Notes: generated by a model not told the origin, from the sequence alone. A stretch of DNA of 42,993 nucleotides from Nesterenkonia massiliensis (GCF_000455245.1 NZ_HG005165.1:246558-289550); one strand, 5' to 3'. Positions 25,834 through 40,429 are shown, numbered from the stretch's first letter. Translations and numbers: made by a program.

Positions 25834-27381
25834 TTACAGCGCCGAGTGCGCTGAAAGCGCACTGGCGGCACTGGCTGCGCTGCGCGAGGGCCATGGTCCC
25901 ACCGGCTCCTTGGTGGGCAACGCATCGGCGTCACCGCGGCGCAAGGCCTCGAGGTCGACTCCCCCATCTGGCAGGTCACCGAGACGGTGAACCTTGACCA
26001 TATTGGTGGTGCCAGCCTGTCCTGGAGGGGAACCCGCGGCGATGACCACCAGGTCGCCCACATCGGCGATGCCTTCTTCAAGAAGCTGTCGCTCCACCTG
26101 GGCAGTCATCCGGTCGGTGTGGGAGGCGAACTCCACCCAGCGGGGCTGCACGCCCCAGCTCAGGCACAGAATGTTGTGAGTGTGCTCCACGTGGGTGAAG
26201 GCGAAGATCGGCTGCTTAGGGCGCAGCCGGGAAAGCCGCCGAGCAGAGTCGCCAGAGCGGGTGAATGTGGCCAGGTAGGGCACATCCAGCTGTTCTGCCA
26301 TCTCCTTGGCGGCGCGAGTGATGGCACCACCGCGAGTCTTCGGCCGGGTACCCAGCTCTGGGATGCGGGTCAGGCCCTTGGCTTCAGTGGTCTCGATGAT
26401 CTTGGCCATAGTTTCCACGGTCTTCACCGGGTACTTACCCACAGAGGTCTCACCGGAAAGCATGACCGCGTCGGCGCCGTCGAGCACAGCGTTGGCGCAG
26501 TCTGAGGCCTCTGCACGGGTGGGACGCGGGTTGTCGATCATGGACTCCAGCACCTGGGTGGCCACGATGACAGGCTTAGCCCAGCGGCGGGCAAGTTCCA
26601 CCGCGCGCTTCTGCACCACAGGAACTTCTTCCAGCGGAAGCTCGACACCGAGGTCTCCGCGGGCCACCATGATGGCGTCGAAGGCATCAATGACGTCCTG
26701 CAGCGCGTCAACTGCCTGCGGCTTCTCCAGCTTGGCAATCACCGGCACGCGCCGGCCTTCTTCGTCCATAATGCGATGGACTGCCTCGATGTCTGCGGCG
26801 TCGCGGACAAAGGACAGCGCGATCATGTCGAAGCCGGTGCGCAGTGCCCAGCGCAGGTCATCCTCGTCCTTCTCGCTGAGAGCGGGAACTGAGACGGCCA
26901 CACCGGGCAGGTTGATGCCCTTGTTGTTGGAGACGTTTCCAGGCACGATCACTTCGGTGACCACGTCAGTGTCAGTGACTTCCAAGGCGCGCAGGGAGAC
27001 TTTGCCGTCGTCGATCAGCAGGCTGTCCCCCACTTCAACGTCCTGGGGCAGGGTCTTCAACGTGGTGGAGCAGCGCTCCTTGGTGCCCTGAATGTCCTCG
27101 GTGGTGATGGTGAACCGGTCACCGACCTCCAGGTAATGCGGCCCGTCAATGAATCGGCCCAAACGGATCTTGGGACCCTGCAGGTCGGCGAAGATCGCCA
27201 CCGCCTGGCGCATATCCTTAGCCACCTCGCGCACGGTGTTGTAGGTCTCCTCGTGCACGGAGTAGTCGCCGTGGCTCATATTGACGCGGACGACGTCGAC
27301 CCCGGCCTCGATCAGCTCCCGGGTCTTCTCGTAGCCGGCCGTTGCTGGGCCGAATGTTGCGACGATCTTGGCGTGTCTCAT
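25834..27381 (-). CDS. pyk: pyruvate kinase
   Basis: Pyk makes pyruvate and ATP from phosphoenolpyruvate and ADP. It starts at the ATG at 27381 with KIVATFGPATAGYEKTRELI. It has FADLQGPKIRLGRF, the catalytic segment VIAKLEKPQAVDAL (Lys), MVARGDLGVELPLEEVP (Mg-binding Glu/Asp nearby) and SGETSVGKYPVKTVETMAKI. The C-terminal allosteric domain follows to about residue 470. The tail after that (PTKEPVGPWPSRSAASAASA and on) is Ala/Ser-rich and goes beyond the normal end, making 515 residues against about 470-490. AAAGGTGAGG lies before the start. It is probably a single transcription unit, since gltD ends 170 bases upstream. Confidence 0.96.
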   Translation of the reverse strand: MRHAKIVATFGPATAGYEKTRELIEAGVDVVRVNMSHGDYSVHEETYNTVREVAKDMRQAVAIFADLQGPKIRLGRFIDGPHYLEVGDRFTITTEDIQGTKERCSTTLKTLPQDVEVGDSLLIDDGKVSLRALEVTDTDVVTEVIVPGNVSNNKGINLPGVAVSVPALSEKDEDDLRWALRTGFDMIALSFVRDAADIEAVHRIMDEEGRRVPVIAKLEKPQAVDALQDVIDAFDAIMVARGDLGVELPLEEVPVVQKRAVELARRWAKPVIVATQVLESMIDNPRPTRAEASDCANAVLDGADAVMLSGETSVGKYPVKTVETMAKIIETTEAKGLTRIPELGTRPKTRGGAITRAAKEMAEQLDVPYLATFTRSGDSARRLSRLRPKQPIFAFTHVEHTHNILCLSWGVQPRWVEFASHTDRMTAQVERQLLEEGIADVGDLVVIAAGSPPGQAGTTNMVKVHRLGDLPDGGVDLEALRRGDADALPTKEPVGPWPSRSAASAASALSAHSAL

Positions 27382-27501
27382 GCCTCACCTTTGTCGTTGT
27401 CGGATTAACTTCAAGCTTCTTCGTCAATCCTGGTGCGACGCTGGACCAGTGACCATACGAGCCTATACCCAAATGGGTGACCCAGAACACCTGGGGCAGT
27501 A

Positions 27502-27536
27502 CACGCCGCACACAGTCCAGAACCGCGCGCGGCGTG
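27502..27536 (-). terminator. hairpin after gltD (weak terminator candidate)
   Basis: CACGCCGC and GCGGCGTG form a perfect 8-bp stem with a 19-base loop, about 16 bases after the gltD stop on the minus strand. There is no T-run. Confidence 0.33.
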
Positions 27537-27551
27537 GACGGCCCCGTGGGA

Positions 27552-29010
27552 CTAACCCTGCAGGCTGATGGCGCGGTCGCTGGGGCGAACCGGGGCGGGA
27601 AGCCGCGAAGAGCCCTCGAGGAACTCATCAACTTCCTTCGCCACTGCCCGTCCCTCGGCGATCGCCCAGACCACCAGGGAGGCTCCGCGTCCAGCGTCGC
27701 CGACGCTGAAGACCCCTTCAATATTGGTCTGGTAGTCCTCGGACCGTCCGATCACGCCGCGGTTGGTGAACTCGATGCCCAGCTGATTGGTCAGAGTCTG
27801 CGGCTCGGCACCGGTGAAGCCCAGCGCCAGCAGCACCAGGTCAGCTTCGATGTCCTGTTCGGTGCCGGGTTTGGGCGTACGCGTGCCATCGGGGTTGTAT
27901 TCGGTCTCGGCCACCCGGAGGGCGCGGACATTGCCGTTCTCGTCACCGAGGAACTCCACGGTGGAGGCCAGCCAGCGGCGCTCCCCGCCCTCTTCATCGG
28001 CGCTGGAAATTTCCAGGATCCGCGGATCGATAGGCCACGGCTCTTCTTCGGTGCGTTCGCTGGGGAGCTCCTTACCGATCGCCAGGGTGGTCACCGAGAC
28101 CGCCCCGTGTCGGTGGGCAGTGCCGATGCAGTCTGCGCCGGTATCGCCGCCGCCGAGCACCACAACCTTCTTACCCTGGGCGTGGATCTGGTCCGGCACG
28201 TCATCACCAGCCACGGCCTTATTGGACTGCACCAGATAGTCCATGGCGAAGTGGATGCCGTTGAGGCCCCTGCCGGGAATGGGCAGATCACGCGGCACCA
28301 TGGCACCGGTGGCTACGATGACGGCGTCGTAGGAGTCCCGCAGGGCATCCCATGTGATGTCAGTGCCGACCTCGGTGGAGGCGTAGAAGCGAGTGCCTTC
28401 TGCTTCCATCTGCTGGATGCGGAAGTCCACCAGCTGCTTCTCCATTTTGAAGTCCGGAATGCCGTAGCGCAGCAGACCGCCGAGACGGTCATCGCGCTCG
28501 TAGACAGCCACCGTGTGGCCTGCGCGGGTCAGCTGCTGGGCGGCAGCCAGGCCGGCTGGGCCGGAGCCGACCACTGCCACGGTCTTGCCGGTGAGCCGCT
28601 GCGGCGGGACTGGTTCCACATAGCCACGCTCAAGTGCCTCATCGGCAATCTCCACCTCGGACTGCTTGATGGTCACCGCAGGCTGATTGATCCCCAGCAC
28701 ACATGAGCTCTCACAAGGTGCCGGGCAGACCCGCCCGGTGAACTCGGGGAAGTTATTGGTCATATGCAGCCGTCGGGAGGCCTCTTCCCACTGATCACGC
28801 CAGATCAGGTCGTTCCACTCAGGGATGAGGTTCCCCAGCGGGCAACCGGTGTGGCAGAAGGGAATGCCGCAGTCCATGCAGCGCGAGGCCTGGGCCTGGG
28901 TGGTGCCCTTCTGCTGGCGCTCATAGACCTCTTTGAAGTCCATCAGGCGCACCGGAACCGGCCGCGAGGGGCGGGGACGGCGGTGTGGGTGCTTCAGGAA
29001 TCCGCGTGGA

Positions 29011-29018
<8 letters not shown>
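27552..29018 (-). CDS. gltD: glutamate synthase (NADPH) small subunit
   Basis: GltD is the FAD protein that passes electrons from NADPH to GltB. The N-terminus has the cysteine set of two 4Fe-4S clusters, [20 protein letters not shown] and [13 protein letters not shown]. These are followed by the FAD motif [20 protein letters not shown] and the NADPH motif [20 protein letters not shown]. The C-terminal FAD block ends [19 protein letters not shown]. The start is GTG at 29018, overlapping the gltB stop (29011-29013) by 8 bases, with GGAGGT just upstream inside gltB, so translation is coupled. Length 488 residues is normal. Confidence 0.96.
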
Positions 29019-33612
<4,594 letters not shown>

Positions 33613-33650
33613 AGCGGTGTTCCTTCCTCCGCAGCGGGCATTGGAAAGGC

Positions 33651-33666
33651 CAGGGGTGCTCCCCTG
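33651..33666 (-). promoter_or_regulatory. small perfect hairpin in the gltB 5' region
   Basis: On the minus strand CAGGGG-AGCA-CCCCTG folds as a 6-bp stem with a 4-base loop, 38 bases before the gltB ATG. No T-run or clear promoter was seen. The rest of the 233-base gap up to lgt holds no gene I can support. Confidence 0.35.
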
Positions 33667-33845
33667 CCTATAGGACGCCGCGCTGTGCTTCACACAGGCG
33701 GCATCACAGTGGCGCTTCGGGTGGGCGCTTCAAAGCGAGAGCCAGAATTTGGGTGCGATTCTGTGGGCACGCTTAGGTAGAGACCCTTCATTGGGTGATC
33801 AGGTCTATCTTGCGCGCGAGTGTGAGCTGAGGCAAATAGAACGGC

Positions 33846-34871
33846 TCAGGTCTCAGTGCGTGGACGTGTGGATTCCTCCGGAGTCTCCACCGCCTCGGCA
33901 CTGTCAGCCTGGTCCGCTGCACTCTCCTCCGAAGCCTCCACAGCGACCTCGCCGGCACCCTCGTCCGCGCCAGTACGCGCTTCAGAGTCAGGACGGTAGA
34001 TTTCCAGCTCTTCTGCCAAGGCCTCCGGGGTGCGCGGGCGACGGGCCCACAGGTAGAGCAGCACTGCAATAGCCACCACGAAGATCACGAACATGACGAT
34101 CTGGTTCAGTCGCCAGTCAAGACCCAGCAGCTCCCGCAGCGGGTACTGGGTGGATTTGGTGGGCTCATCAATGCGCAGCGACTCGATCCAGAATCGGCCC
34201 AGCGCGTAGTAGGCCACATAGGTCCAGGTCAGCAGTCCCTGCTTGAACTGGAAGCGACGGAAGAGCCACAGCAGCGCCACAAAGCCCAGCAGGTTCCAGA
34301 TGGATTCGTAGAGGAAGGTGGGGTGGAACAGCGTGCTTTCAGAGGTGTTCAGTGGTGCCTGGCTGGCCTGCTCCAGGTCGATCCGCAGACCCCAGGGGAG
34401 CTCAGTGGTGCGACCGAAGAGCTCCTGGTTGAACCAGTTGCCCCATCGCCCAATCGCCTGAGCCAGAATCACACCGGGCACCACCGCATCAGCCAGTGCA
34501 CCGAATTTCATGCCGTAGCGGCGGCAGGCGATCCAGATGCCCAAGGCACCAGCGGCCACTGCGCCGATGATGCTCAGGCCACCCTCCCACACGCGCAGTG
34601 CCCGCAGCGCATCTCCGCCTTCGCCGAAGTAGGCATCTGGGGAGCTGATCACGTGGTAGATCCGCGCACCGATGATGCCCAGGATCACCGCCCAGGAGGT
34701 TGCGGAGAAGACGTCGTCGCCATTGCCCCCGCGGGACTTCCACAGGCGGGTGGCCACGACGACGGCGAGGATACCGCCGAGGATGATGACCAGGGTGTAG
34801 AAGTTCAGGAAGAACGGACCGGGCAGGTCGATGCCGCGCGCAGGCGGCGGCGGGAAGCCAGCAAGGATCAT
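33846..34871 (-). CDS. lgt: prolipoprotein diacylglyceryl transferase
   Basis: Lgt transfers diacylglycerol to the lipobox cysteine of secreted lipoproteins at the membrane. The protein has about seven hydrophobic segments. The signature region reads GARIYHVISSP early on, GLSIIGAVAAGALGIW, and GRWGNWFNQELFG, with WIESLRIDE towards the end. The last 55 or so residues form a hydrophilic acidic tail rich in Glu, Ala and Asp, common in actinobacterial Lgt. The ATG at 34871 is preceded by a GGTTTCCCT-type stretch without a strong ribosome site. It lies 32 bases downstream of trpA and is probably the last gene of the his-trp operon. Confidence 0.95.
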   Translation of the reverse strand: MILAGFPPPPARGIDLPGPFFLNFYTLVIILGGILAVVVATRLWKSRGGNGDDVFSATSWAVILGIIGARIYHVISSPDAYFGEGGDALRALRVWEGGLSIIGAVAAGALGIWIACRRYGMKFGALADAVVPGVILAQAIGRWGNWFNQELFGRTTELPWGLRIDLEQASQAPLNTSESTLFHPTFLYESIWNLLGFVALLWLFRRFQFKQGLLTWTYVAYYALGRFWIESLRIDEPTKSTQYPLRELLGLDWRLNQIVMFVIFVVAIAVLLYLWARRPRTPEALAEELEIYRPDSEARTGADEGAGEVAVEASEESAADQADSAEAVETPEESTRPRTET

Positions 34872-34903
34872 GAGGGAAACCTATCAGCTATCTGGTGTGT
34901 GGT

Positions 34904-35731
34904 TCAGGGCCGTCCAGAGAGCTCGGCGGCCAATCGGCCCACGGCAGCTGCGCCGCCGTCGCGCAGTGCTGCCACCAAGGCGGTGCCCACGATCACGCCA
35001 TCAGCGTAGGCGCCGATTTCTTCGACGTGGGCACGGGTGGAGACTCCGAGGCCGACACATACTCGTTCAGCTCCGGCGCCCTTGGCGGCTTTCACCACTG
35101 ACTCGGCGACGTCGGAGACAGCGTCCCGGGTTCCGGTGACGCCCATCAGCGAGACCCCGTAAACGAAGCCGCGGGAAAGCTCGGCGATCCGTGCCACCCG
35201 CTGCGGGGTGGAGGTGGGGGCGGAGAGGAAGACCCGGTCCAGACCGTACTTCTCGGTGGCGGCGATCCAGTCATCGGCCTCGTCTGGGATCAAGTCCGGA
35301 GTGATCGCCCCTGCACCACCGGCGGCTGCCAGGCGACGCGCGAACTCATCGGCCCCCATGCGGTCGATGATATTGTAGTAGGTCATCACCAGTACTGCGG
35401 CACCGGTGGCATCGGTGACGGCTTCGACGATCTCGAAAACCTCATCGATCCGAAAGCCACGCTGCAGCACCGCTGTGGTGGCCTGCTGGATCACCGGACC
35501 GTCCATCACCGGATCTGAGTACGGGATCCCGATCTCCAGGACGTCGGCTCCGTTCTCCACCAGGGCAATCGCGGCGGCGATGGAGGTGTCCTTATCCGGG
35601 TAGCCGGCGGGCAGGTAACCGATGAAGGCGGACCGACCCTGGGCTTTGGCGGCGTCGATGGCTGCTGCGGTCTTGCTCATGATGTGCTCATCTCCAGGCT
35701 GCGGCTGCGTCGGGGCTGCTTGCTCGCTCAA
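34904..35731 (-). CDS. trpA: tryptophan synthase alpha chain
   Basis: TrpA splits indole-3-glycerol phosphate into indole and glyceraldehyde phosphate; indole passes to TrpB. Visible marks are [35 protein letters not shown] (catalytic Glu and Asp region), and [20 protein letters not shown] with VIVGTALV (phosphate site). The TTG at 35731 overlaps the trpB stop as TTGA and has GGGAG at good distance, giving 275 residues. An ATG at 35680 ([11 protein letters not shown]) starts closer to the conserved part and is an alternative. The pair is translationally coupled, as usual for a channelled complex. Confidence 0.95.
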   Translation of the reverse strand: MSEQAAPTQPQPGDEHIMSKTAAAIDAAKAQGRSAFIGYLPAGYPDKDTSIAAAIALVENGADVLEIGIPYSDPVMDGPVIQQATTAVLQRGFRIDEVFEIVEAVTDATGAAVLVMTYYNIIDRMGADEFARRLAAAGGAGAITPDLIPDEADDWIAATEKYGLDRVFLSAPTSTPQRVARIAELSRGFVYGVSLMGVTGTRDAVSDVAESVVKAAKGAGAERVCVGLGVSTRAHVEEIGAYADGVIVGTALVAALRDGGAAAVGRLAAELSGRP

Positions 35732-37023
35732 CTCTGCACTCCCGTCTCGGGCGCCTGACCGGCGTTCTCGTCTTCATCCCCCGCCACGGTCCGGGCAGGG
35801 TCGTTCTCCTGCCCGGGCAACAGCTTGAACCATTCAGCGGCGGTGGCCACATCTTTATCCCCACGCCCGGAGAGGCTGACGATGATGATGCGGTCCTCCC
35901 CTTCAGCGCCCCAGCTGCGCGCCAGCCGGGTGGCCCCGGCAAGTGCGTGGGCGGATTCGATGGCCGGAATGATGCCCTCAGTGCGGCAGAGCCGTTCAAA
36001 GGCGTTCATGCACTCGACATCGGTCACCGGCTCGTAGCTGACGCGCCCGGCGTCGGCGAGGTAGGCGTGCTCCGGGCCAACGGAGGGATAGTCCAGACCC
36101 GCGGAGATCGAGTGAGAGTCCACGGTCTGCCCGTCTTCATCCTGCATCAGGTAACTGCGGGCACCATGTAGCACTCCGGAGCGTCCCAGAGTGATAGCCG
36201 AGGCATGGCGCCCGGATTCCAGACCCTCACCGCCTGCTTCAAAACCGTAGAGAGCAACATCTTCGTCATCGAGGAAGGCATGGAAGATACCCAGTGCGTT
36301 GGAGCCGCCACCTACGCAGGCAACGACAGCGTCGGGCAGTCGTCCTTCCTGCTGGAGGATCTGGGCGCGAGCCTCCTCACCGATGACCTGGTGGAACCAG
36401 CGCACCATTTCCGGGAAGGGATGCGGTCCGGCCACGGTGCCCAGGACATAGTGGGTGTTCTCCACGGTGGCCACCCAGTCACGCAGGGCCTCGTTGATCG
36501 CGTCCTTCAGGGTCTTAGCGCCGTGCTCCACCGGCACCACATCTGCACCGAGCAGCCGCATCCGGGCCACGTTGAGGGCCTGGCGGCGAGTGTCCTCAGC
36601 ACCCATGTACACCACGCACTCCATGCCCATCAGGGCCGCGGCGGTGGCGGTGGCTACACCGTGCTGGCCGGCTCCGGTTTCGGCGATCAGCCGGGTCTTG
36701 CCCAGACGCTTAGCAATCAGCGCCTGCCCGAGCACATTGTTGATCTTGTGCGAGCCGGTGTGGTTGAGGTCTTCGCGCTTCAGGAAGATCCGTGCGCTGC
36801 CGGCCTCCGCGGCGAAGCGCGGGACCTCTGTGAGCAGGCTGGGCCGGCCAGTGTAATCCCGGCAGAGCCGCTGGAACTCGTCCACAAACTCCGGGTCAGC
36901 TTTGGCCTCACGAAAGACACGCTCGACCTCGTCGAGGGCGGCGACCAGGGACTCCGGCATCCAGCGCCCGCCGTAGTCACCGAAGTAGGGGCCCTCCGCT
37001 TCGCGGAACTGGTTCTGAGTCAT
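35728..37023 (-). CDS. trpB: tryptophan synthase beta chain
   Basis: TrpB joins indole and serine with PLP. Visible marks are [13 protein letters not shown] at the start, the PLP lysine in [46 protein letters not shown] (phosphate binding) and [16 protein letters not shown]. The ATG at 37023 follows GAGGAGAGCG and gives 431 residues. The last 30 residues ([20 protein letters not shown] and on) extend past the family's usual end. It is coupled to trpA by a TTGA overlap and lies 53 bases downstream of trpC. Confidence 0.96.
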   Translation of the reverse strand: MTQNQFREAEGPYFGDYGGRWMPESLVAALDEVERVFREAKADPEFVDEFQRLCRDYTGRPSLLTEVPRFAAEAGSARIFLKREDLNHTGSHKINNVLGQALIAKRLGKTRLIAETGAGQHGVATATAAALMGMECVVYMGAEDTRRQALNVARMRLLGADVVPVEHGAKTLKDAINEALRDWVATVENTHYVLGTVAGPHPFPEMVRWFHQVIGEEARAQILQQEGRLPDAVVACVGGGSNALGIFHAFLDDEDVALYGFEAGGEGLESGRHASAITLGRSGVLHGARSYLMQDEDGQTVDSHSISAGLDYPSVGPEHAYLADAGRVSYEPVTDVECMNAFERLCRTEGIIPAIESAHALAGATRLARSWGAEGEDRIIIVSLSGRGDKDVATAAEWFKLLPGQENDPARTVAGDEDENAGQAPETGVQS

Positions 37024-37076
37024 CGCTCTCCTCATGAGGGTGGGTCACCAACGGCCGGCTGCGCGTCCGTTGAAAT

Positions 37077-37892
37077 TTAGTCTGCGTCGGCAGCCAGTGA
37101 GGCTTGCCGGAAATCGCGCACGGCAGTGGTGGGATCGCCGTGTTTGACCAGGGCCTCCCCCACCAGCACCGCGTCGGCACCTTGACGGGCGTAGTCCAGG
37201 ACCACACCCGGGCCGTCCACACCGGATTCAGCAATTCTGATGACATCCTGTGGCAGGTGCCGCGCCATGGCCGAGTAGTGGGCGACGTCGACCTCCAGGG
37301 TCTTCAGGTTGCGCACGTTGACGCCCACGATTTTTGCACCGAGCGCCTTGGCGCGTTCGATCTCCTCCTCAGTGTGGGCTTCAACCAGGGCATTCATGCC
37401 CAGATCGTGAGTCAGCTGTAAGAACCTCTTCAGCTGGACGTCATCCAAGGCCGCCACGATCAGCAGCACCAGGTCAGCACCGTAGGCACGCGCCTCGTAG
37501 AACTGGTACTCATCGACCATGAAATCCTTGCGAAGCACCGGAATATCTACAGCAGCCCGGACCGCGGCAAGGTCATCCAAGCTGCCGCGGAAGCGACGCT
37601 GCTCAGTGAGCACAGAGATGACGCTGGCGCCACCGGCCTGGTAGGCCGAAGCCAGGGCAGCGGGGTCCGGGATCTCTGCGAGCGCGCCTTTGGAGGGTGA
37701 GGAGCGTTTGACCTCGGCGATAACGCGCACACCCTGGGCGTCGTCGCGCCCTCCAGCAAGTGCGGCGTATGCATCAAGGGGCGGCGCTGCAGCCTGAGCC
37801 TGCTGGATCAGCTGATCCAGCGGCACCTGGGCCTGACGCTGAGCGAGATCTTCGCGGACCCCCTCAATGATGGAATCAAGGACTGTGGTCAT
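37077..37892 (-). CDS. trpC: indole-3-glycerol phosphate synthase
   Basis: TrpC closes the ring of the carboxyphenylamino-deoxyribulose phosphate to give indole-3-glycerol phosphate. The barrel shows [13 protein letters not shown] (catalytic Lys), [20 protein letters not shown] (catalytic Lys), [16 protein letters not shown] (Glu), [13 protein letters not shown] and the phosphate loop IRIAESGV. The ATG at 37892 gives 271 residues, normal length. It is a stand-alone protein without the TrpF fusion. It follows the small HGxxPAAW gene with 14 bases between. Confidence 0.96.
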   Translation of the reverse strand: MTTVLDSIIEGVREDLAQRQAQVPLDQLIQQAQAAAPPLDAYAALAGGRDDAQGVRVIAEVKRSSPSKGALAEIPDPAALASAYQAGGASVISVLTEQRRFRGSLDDLAAVRAAVDIPVLRKDFMVDEYQFYEARAYGADLVLLIVAALDDVQLKRFLQLTHDLGMNALVEAHTEEEIERAKALGAKIVGVNVRNLKTLEVDVAHYSAMARHLPQDVIRIAESGVDGPGVVLDYARQGADAVLVGEALVKHGDPTTAVRDFRQASLAADAD

Positions 37893-37906
37893 CGAGGATT
37901 CGGCTT

Positions 37907-38284
37907 TTAGCTGCGGCCCGACTCGGGGCGACGCTTGTCTGCGCCGCCTTCGGTGTGGTCAGGAATGGCAGGACCAGCGTGCTCGCGGGGGTCAGCGCCC
38001 TGGTTGAGCACCGATTTGGCATCCATCTCCACGCCGTAGCCCATCTTCTTCAGGACCACGCCGAGGATGACGGCCACTGGGACCAGGCCCGCACCGATCC
38101 AGGCGAATAGCCAAATCTCGGTGACGAAGCCGATTCCGGCAACGATGGAGGCCACGATGATGGTGAGGGAGAGTGCCCAGGCGGCAGGAGTGGAGCCGTG
38201 ACCGATGTGGTCGTAGTGGATGAACTCGTCGCTGGCGCTGGGCTGCTGCTCGACGTCGCGCACCTTGGTCTGGCTGGTGGCCAT
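37907..38284 (-). CDS. HGxxPAAW-type small membrane protein
   Basis: This 125-residue protein carries HGSTPAAW near residue 30, just before two close hydrophobic segments (about 38-60 and 63-85). The tail is hydrophilic and charged. Proteins with this motif recur in actinobacterial trp clusters just before trpC, which is exactly the position here; no function is established. It is likely an inner-membrane protein with both ends on one side. The ATG at 38284 begins [14 protein letters not shown]. Tryptophan-linked control or transport would only be guesses. Confidence 0.88.
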   Translation of the reverse strand: MATSQTKVRDVEQQPSASDEFIHYDHIGHGSTPAAWALSLTIIVASIVAGIGFVTEIWLFAWIGAGLVPVAVILGVVLKKMGYGVEMDAKSVLNQGADPREHAGPAIPDHTEGGADKRRPESGRS

Positions 38285-38349
38285 CTGGGTTGTCCTCTCC
38301 TGGAAAAACTACGGGGGTGTTGCCTGGCTCCAATTGTGCCAGATTTCTA

Positions 38350-39357
38350 CTACACGGCGTCGAAGTCAGTCTTCGGCAGCGCCGCCAGGACGGGGCCGGC
38401 ATCAATCTGCCCTGGAGTCTGCCTCTGCAGCCACGCCACGCCCAGCACACGCTGCAGGGCGGCGTTGACCGGGGTGGGGACGGCATGCAGCCGACCCAGC
38501 TGGACGATCTCACCGTTGAGGTAGTCCACCTCGGGACTGGCGCCACGGGCGTAGCTCTGCCACGTGGACTGTTGCCCCGGTTGATAGCCGGAGGACGAAT
38601 CCACCTGGAACAGGGACATATCTTCGGTGCGCTCGGAGTTCTCTGCCACCGGGATAGCCGCCGCGGACAGTGTTTCCTTGGCTTCGTGGACCAGGGCATG
38701 CCCCAGCTGCTGAGAGTGCTCTTTGCTGAGATCCAGCAGTTCCAGGCCGTTCTTCACGCTGTGCAGCAGCTTCAGGGCCTTCCACCGGATGACGTTCTCA
38801 TCCAGCTGCACCAGCCAGTCGATCTCGCGCAGATGCTCGGCGATCTCTTGGGCTGTCTCATCCAGGCCCCGTGGTGCGCGGCCCATCACGAAGCTGGCAA
38901 TTTTGGGCGCGGCGCCAGAGATGACCTCACCGGTAGTGGTGTAGCTGGCAGGAATCAGGATTGAGCCGCCATAGACATGTGCAAAGTAGCGCAGCAGTAT
39001 GGGCTCGCTTGCCATCCCGTTCTGCAAGGTAAGGACGGGGAGCTCAGAGGCGGTGCTGCCGCCTTCCACCGGCTGCCAGGCCAACTGCTCAGCAACCTGC
39101 GCCACATGCTGGGTCTTAGTAGCGATAACCAGAACATCACCAGCACGCAGCTGCGCGTTCGCAATGCCATCGCAGGTCGAGAGCTGAACCTGACGAACGC
39201 CCTCGGGCCGGCGGTACTTCAGTCCGCGCTCGGTCAGGTGACGGATCTGCTCACCGCGGCCGACCAGCAGGTGCGGTCGATCCCGAAGTGCTAACTCCGC
39301 TGCGGTGCCAGCACCGACCGCACCGGCACCGATAATCACGATTCGCCCAATATTCAC
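38350..39357 (-). CDS. 2-dehydropantoate 2-reductase family protein
   Basis: The N-terminal Rossmann motif VIIGAGAVGAGTAAEL, the block DVLVIATKTQHVAQVAEQL and TLQNGMASE are those of ketopantoate reductases (PanE/ApbA). The C-terminal domain has WKALKLLHSVKNGLELL (the expected catalytic Lys) and SYARGASPEVDYLNGEIVQL, then HAVPTPVNAAL. The enzyme reduces ketopantoate, which is made from ketoisovalerate, to pantoate with NADPH. Several paralogues of this fold have other substrates, so the call is to family. The GTG at 39357 overlaps the preceding stop (GTGA) and has GGAGGAG upstream, so it is truly part of this operon. A panE-like gene inside the trp cluster is unusual. Confidence 0.85.
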   Translation of the reverse strand: MNIGRIVIIGAGAVGAGTAAELALRDRPHLLVGRGEQIRHLTERGLKYRRPEGVRQVQLSTCDGIANAQLRAGDVLVIATKTQHVAQVAEQLAWQPVEGGSTASELPVLTLQNGMASEPILLRYFAHVYGGSILIPASYTTTGEVISGAAPKIASFVMGRAPRGLDETAQEIAEHLREIDWLVQLDENVIRWKALKLLHSVKNGLELLDLSKEHSQQLGHALVHEAKETLSAAAIPVAENSERTEDMSLFQVDSSSGYQPGQQSTWQSYARGASPEVDYLNGEIVQLGRLHAVPTPVNAALQRVLGVAWLQRQTPGQIDAGPVLAALPKTDFDAV

Positions 39358-39929
39358 TGCTGTCTCTCCTCCGTGGGGTCTTCTCCCTGGGAGAGCCCAT
39401 CCCAGAGGTCAAATTCATCGGGTTCAGCGTCATCGACCGAAGCGGTGCGGCTGTACTTCTTGGAGCTGCGCTTATCAGTCCAGCGGTGGGAGAAGAGCAG
39501 AACAAGCAGAGCACCCAGCAGGACCAGCACCGCCCCTGCCACGCCCAACCAAGGACCGGCACCGAGTTCGTAGCTGCCTGCTGTCGTGGTGATGCCAGTG
39601 GCCTCACCCACGGCCACCGCAGCGGCCGAAGCCGGATCAGCCACTGCATGGAGGGTGTCAAAAAGTGCCGCAGCCGCGGCGGCGCTGAGCAGCAGCGCAA
39701 TAATCCAGCGGCCTGCCCGCCGGGCGATGGTCAGGGTCAGCGCACCGGCCAGGGCAACCAGCCCCATGGCGGTGACGATATCGGAGGCCTGAGAACCGGG
39801 AACCTCAATGCTCTGCACCGAGGCGGTCTCACCCAGCTGCTCGGCGGTCACCCATGTCATGGTCACCGAGATCAGCATGAGTGCGGCACCGGCCAGAGCC
39901 AGCAGCACGGCATTGCGACGGTTGCTCAT
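39354..39929 (-). CDS. trp biosynthesis-associated membrane protein, copy 2
   Basis: This 191-residue protein has four hydrophobic segments and the start typical of the trp-operon membrane family (TIGR02234/Trp_oprn_chp): RRNAVLLALAGAALMLISVT, then MTWV. The C-terminus is hydrophilic and acidic. Family members occur next to trpE and trpC in many actinobacteria; the function is not known. It is a paralogue of the adjacent 39929-40429 gene and overlaps it as TGATG. It in turn overlaps the dehydrogenase gene as GTGA. Confidence 0.87.
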   Translation of the reverse strand: MSNRRNAVLLALAGAALMLISVTMTWVTAEQLGETASVQSIEVPGSQASDIVTAMGLVALAGALTLTIARRAGRWIIALLLSAAAAAALFDTLHAVADPASAAAVAVGEATGITTTAGSYELGAGPWLGVAGAVLVLLGALLVLLFSHRWTDKRSSKKYSRTASVDDAEPDEFDLWDGLSQGEDPTEERQQ

Positions 39930-40429
39930 CAGCGGGCACTCCCCCGCCGGTCTGCAGCGCGGCCAGGCTGGGCCTCATCATCCCAGCTCTGCGAGAACAG
40001 CAGCACAGCCAGTGAACCGACCAACAGCGCGAGGCTGCCGACAAGGCCGGCCCACAGCGCACCGCCGGTGCTATACTCCGCTTCCGCCGCACCGTTGACA
40101 GCAGAGGCTGCCGACGCTGCGGCTACCGGATCCACCATGGCAAGGATCACTGCGATGCCAGCGATGATGCCGCCACCGAGCAGCACCGCGCCCAGAGCAC
40201 CCCGGAACCAGCCGCGGAAGAGCGTGATCAGCACACCTGCCACCACCGCCAGCATCCCGATGGTACGCACGATAGGCGCCATGGCAGCACCGCTGAGCTC
40301 AACCGGCTGAACCCCCGGGGCGTCAACTGCGACCCAGGTCAGAGCAGTGGAGATCAGCAGCAGGATCGCACCGGCCTGAATGAGCAGAACCGTGTTGCGA
40401 CGCTGGAAGAAATACGCAAGATGTCCCAT
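39929..40429 (-). CDS. trp biosynthesis-associated membrane protein, copy 1
   Basis: This 166-residue protein has four hydrophobic segments and an N-terminus parallel to its neighbour: RRNTVLLIQAGAILLLISTA then LTWVAVD, against RRNAVLLALAGAALMLISVT then MTWVTAE. Both end a last helix in LLFS followed by W and a polar tail. So this is a second Trp_oprn_chp member, from an old tandem duplication with strong divergence. The ATG at 40429 overlaps the last base of trpE. Whether it forms a heteromer with copy 2 is open. Confidence 0.82.
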   Translation of the reverse strand: MGHLAYFFQRRNTVLLIQAGAILLLISTALTWVAVDAPGVQPVELSGAAMAPIVRTIGMLAVVAGVLITLFRGWFRGALGAVLLGGGIIAGIAVILAMVDPVAAASAASAVNGAAEAEYSTGGALWAGLVGSLALLVGSLAVLLFSQSWDDEAQPGRAADRRGSAR

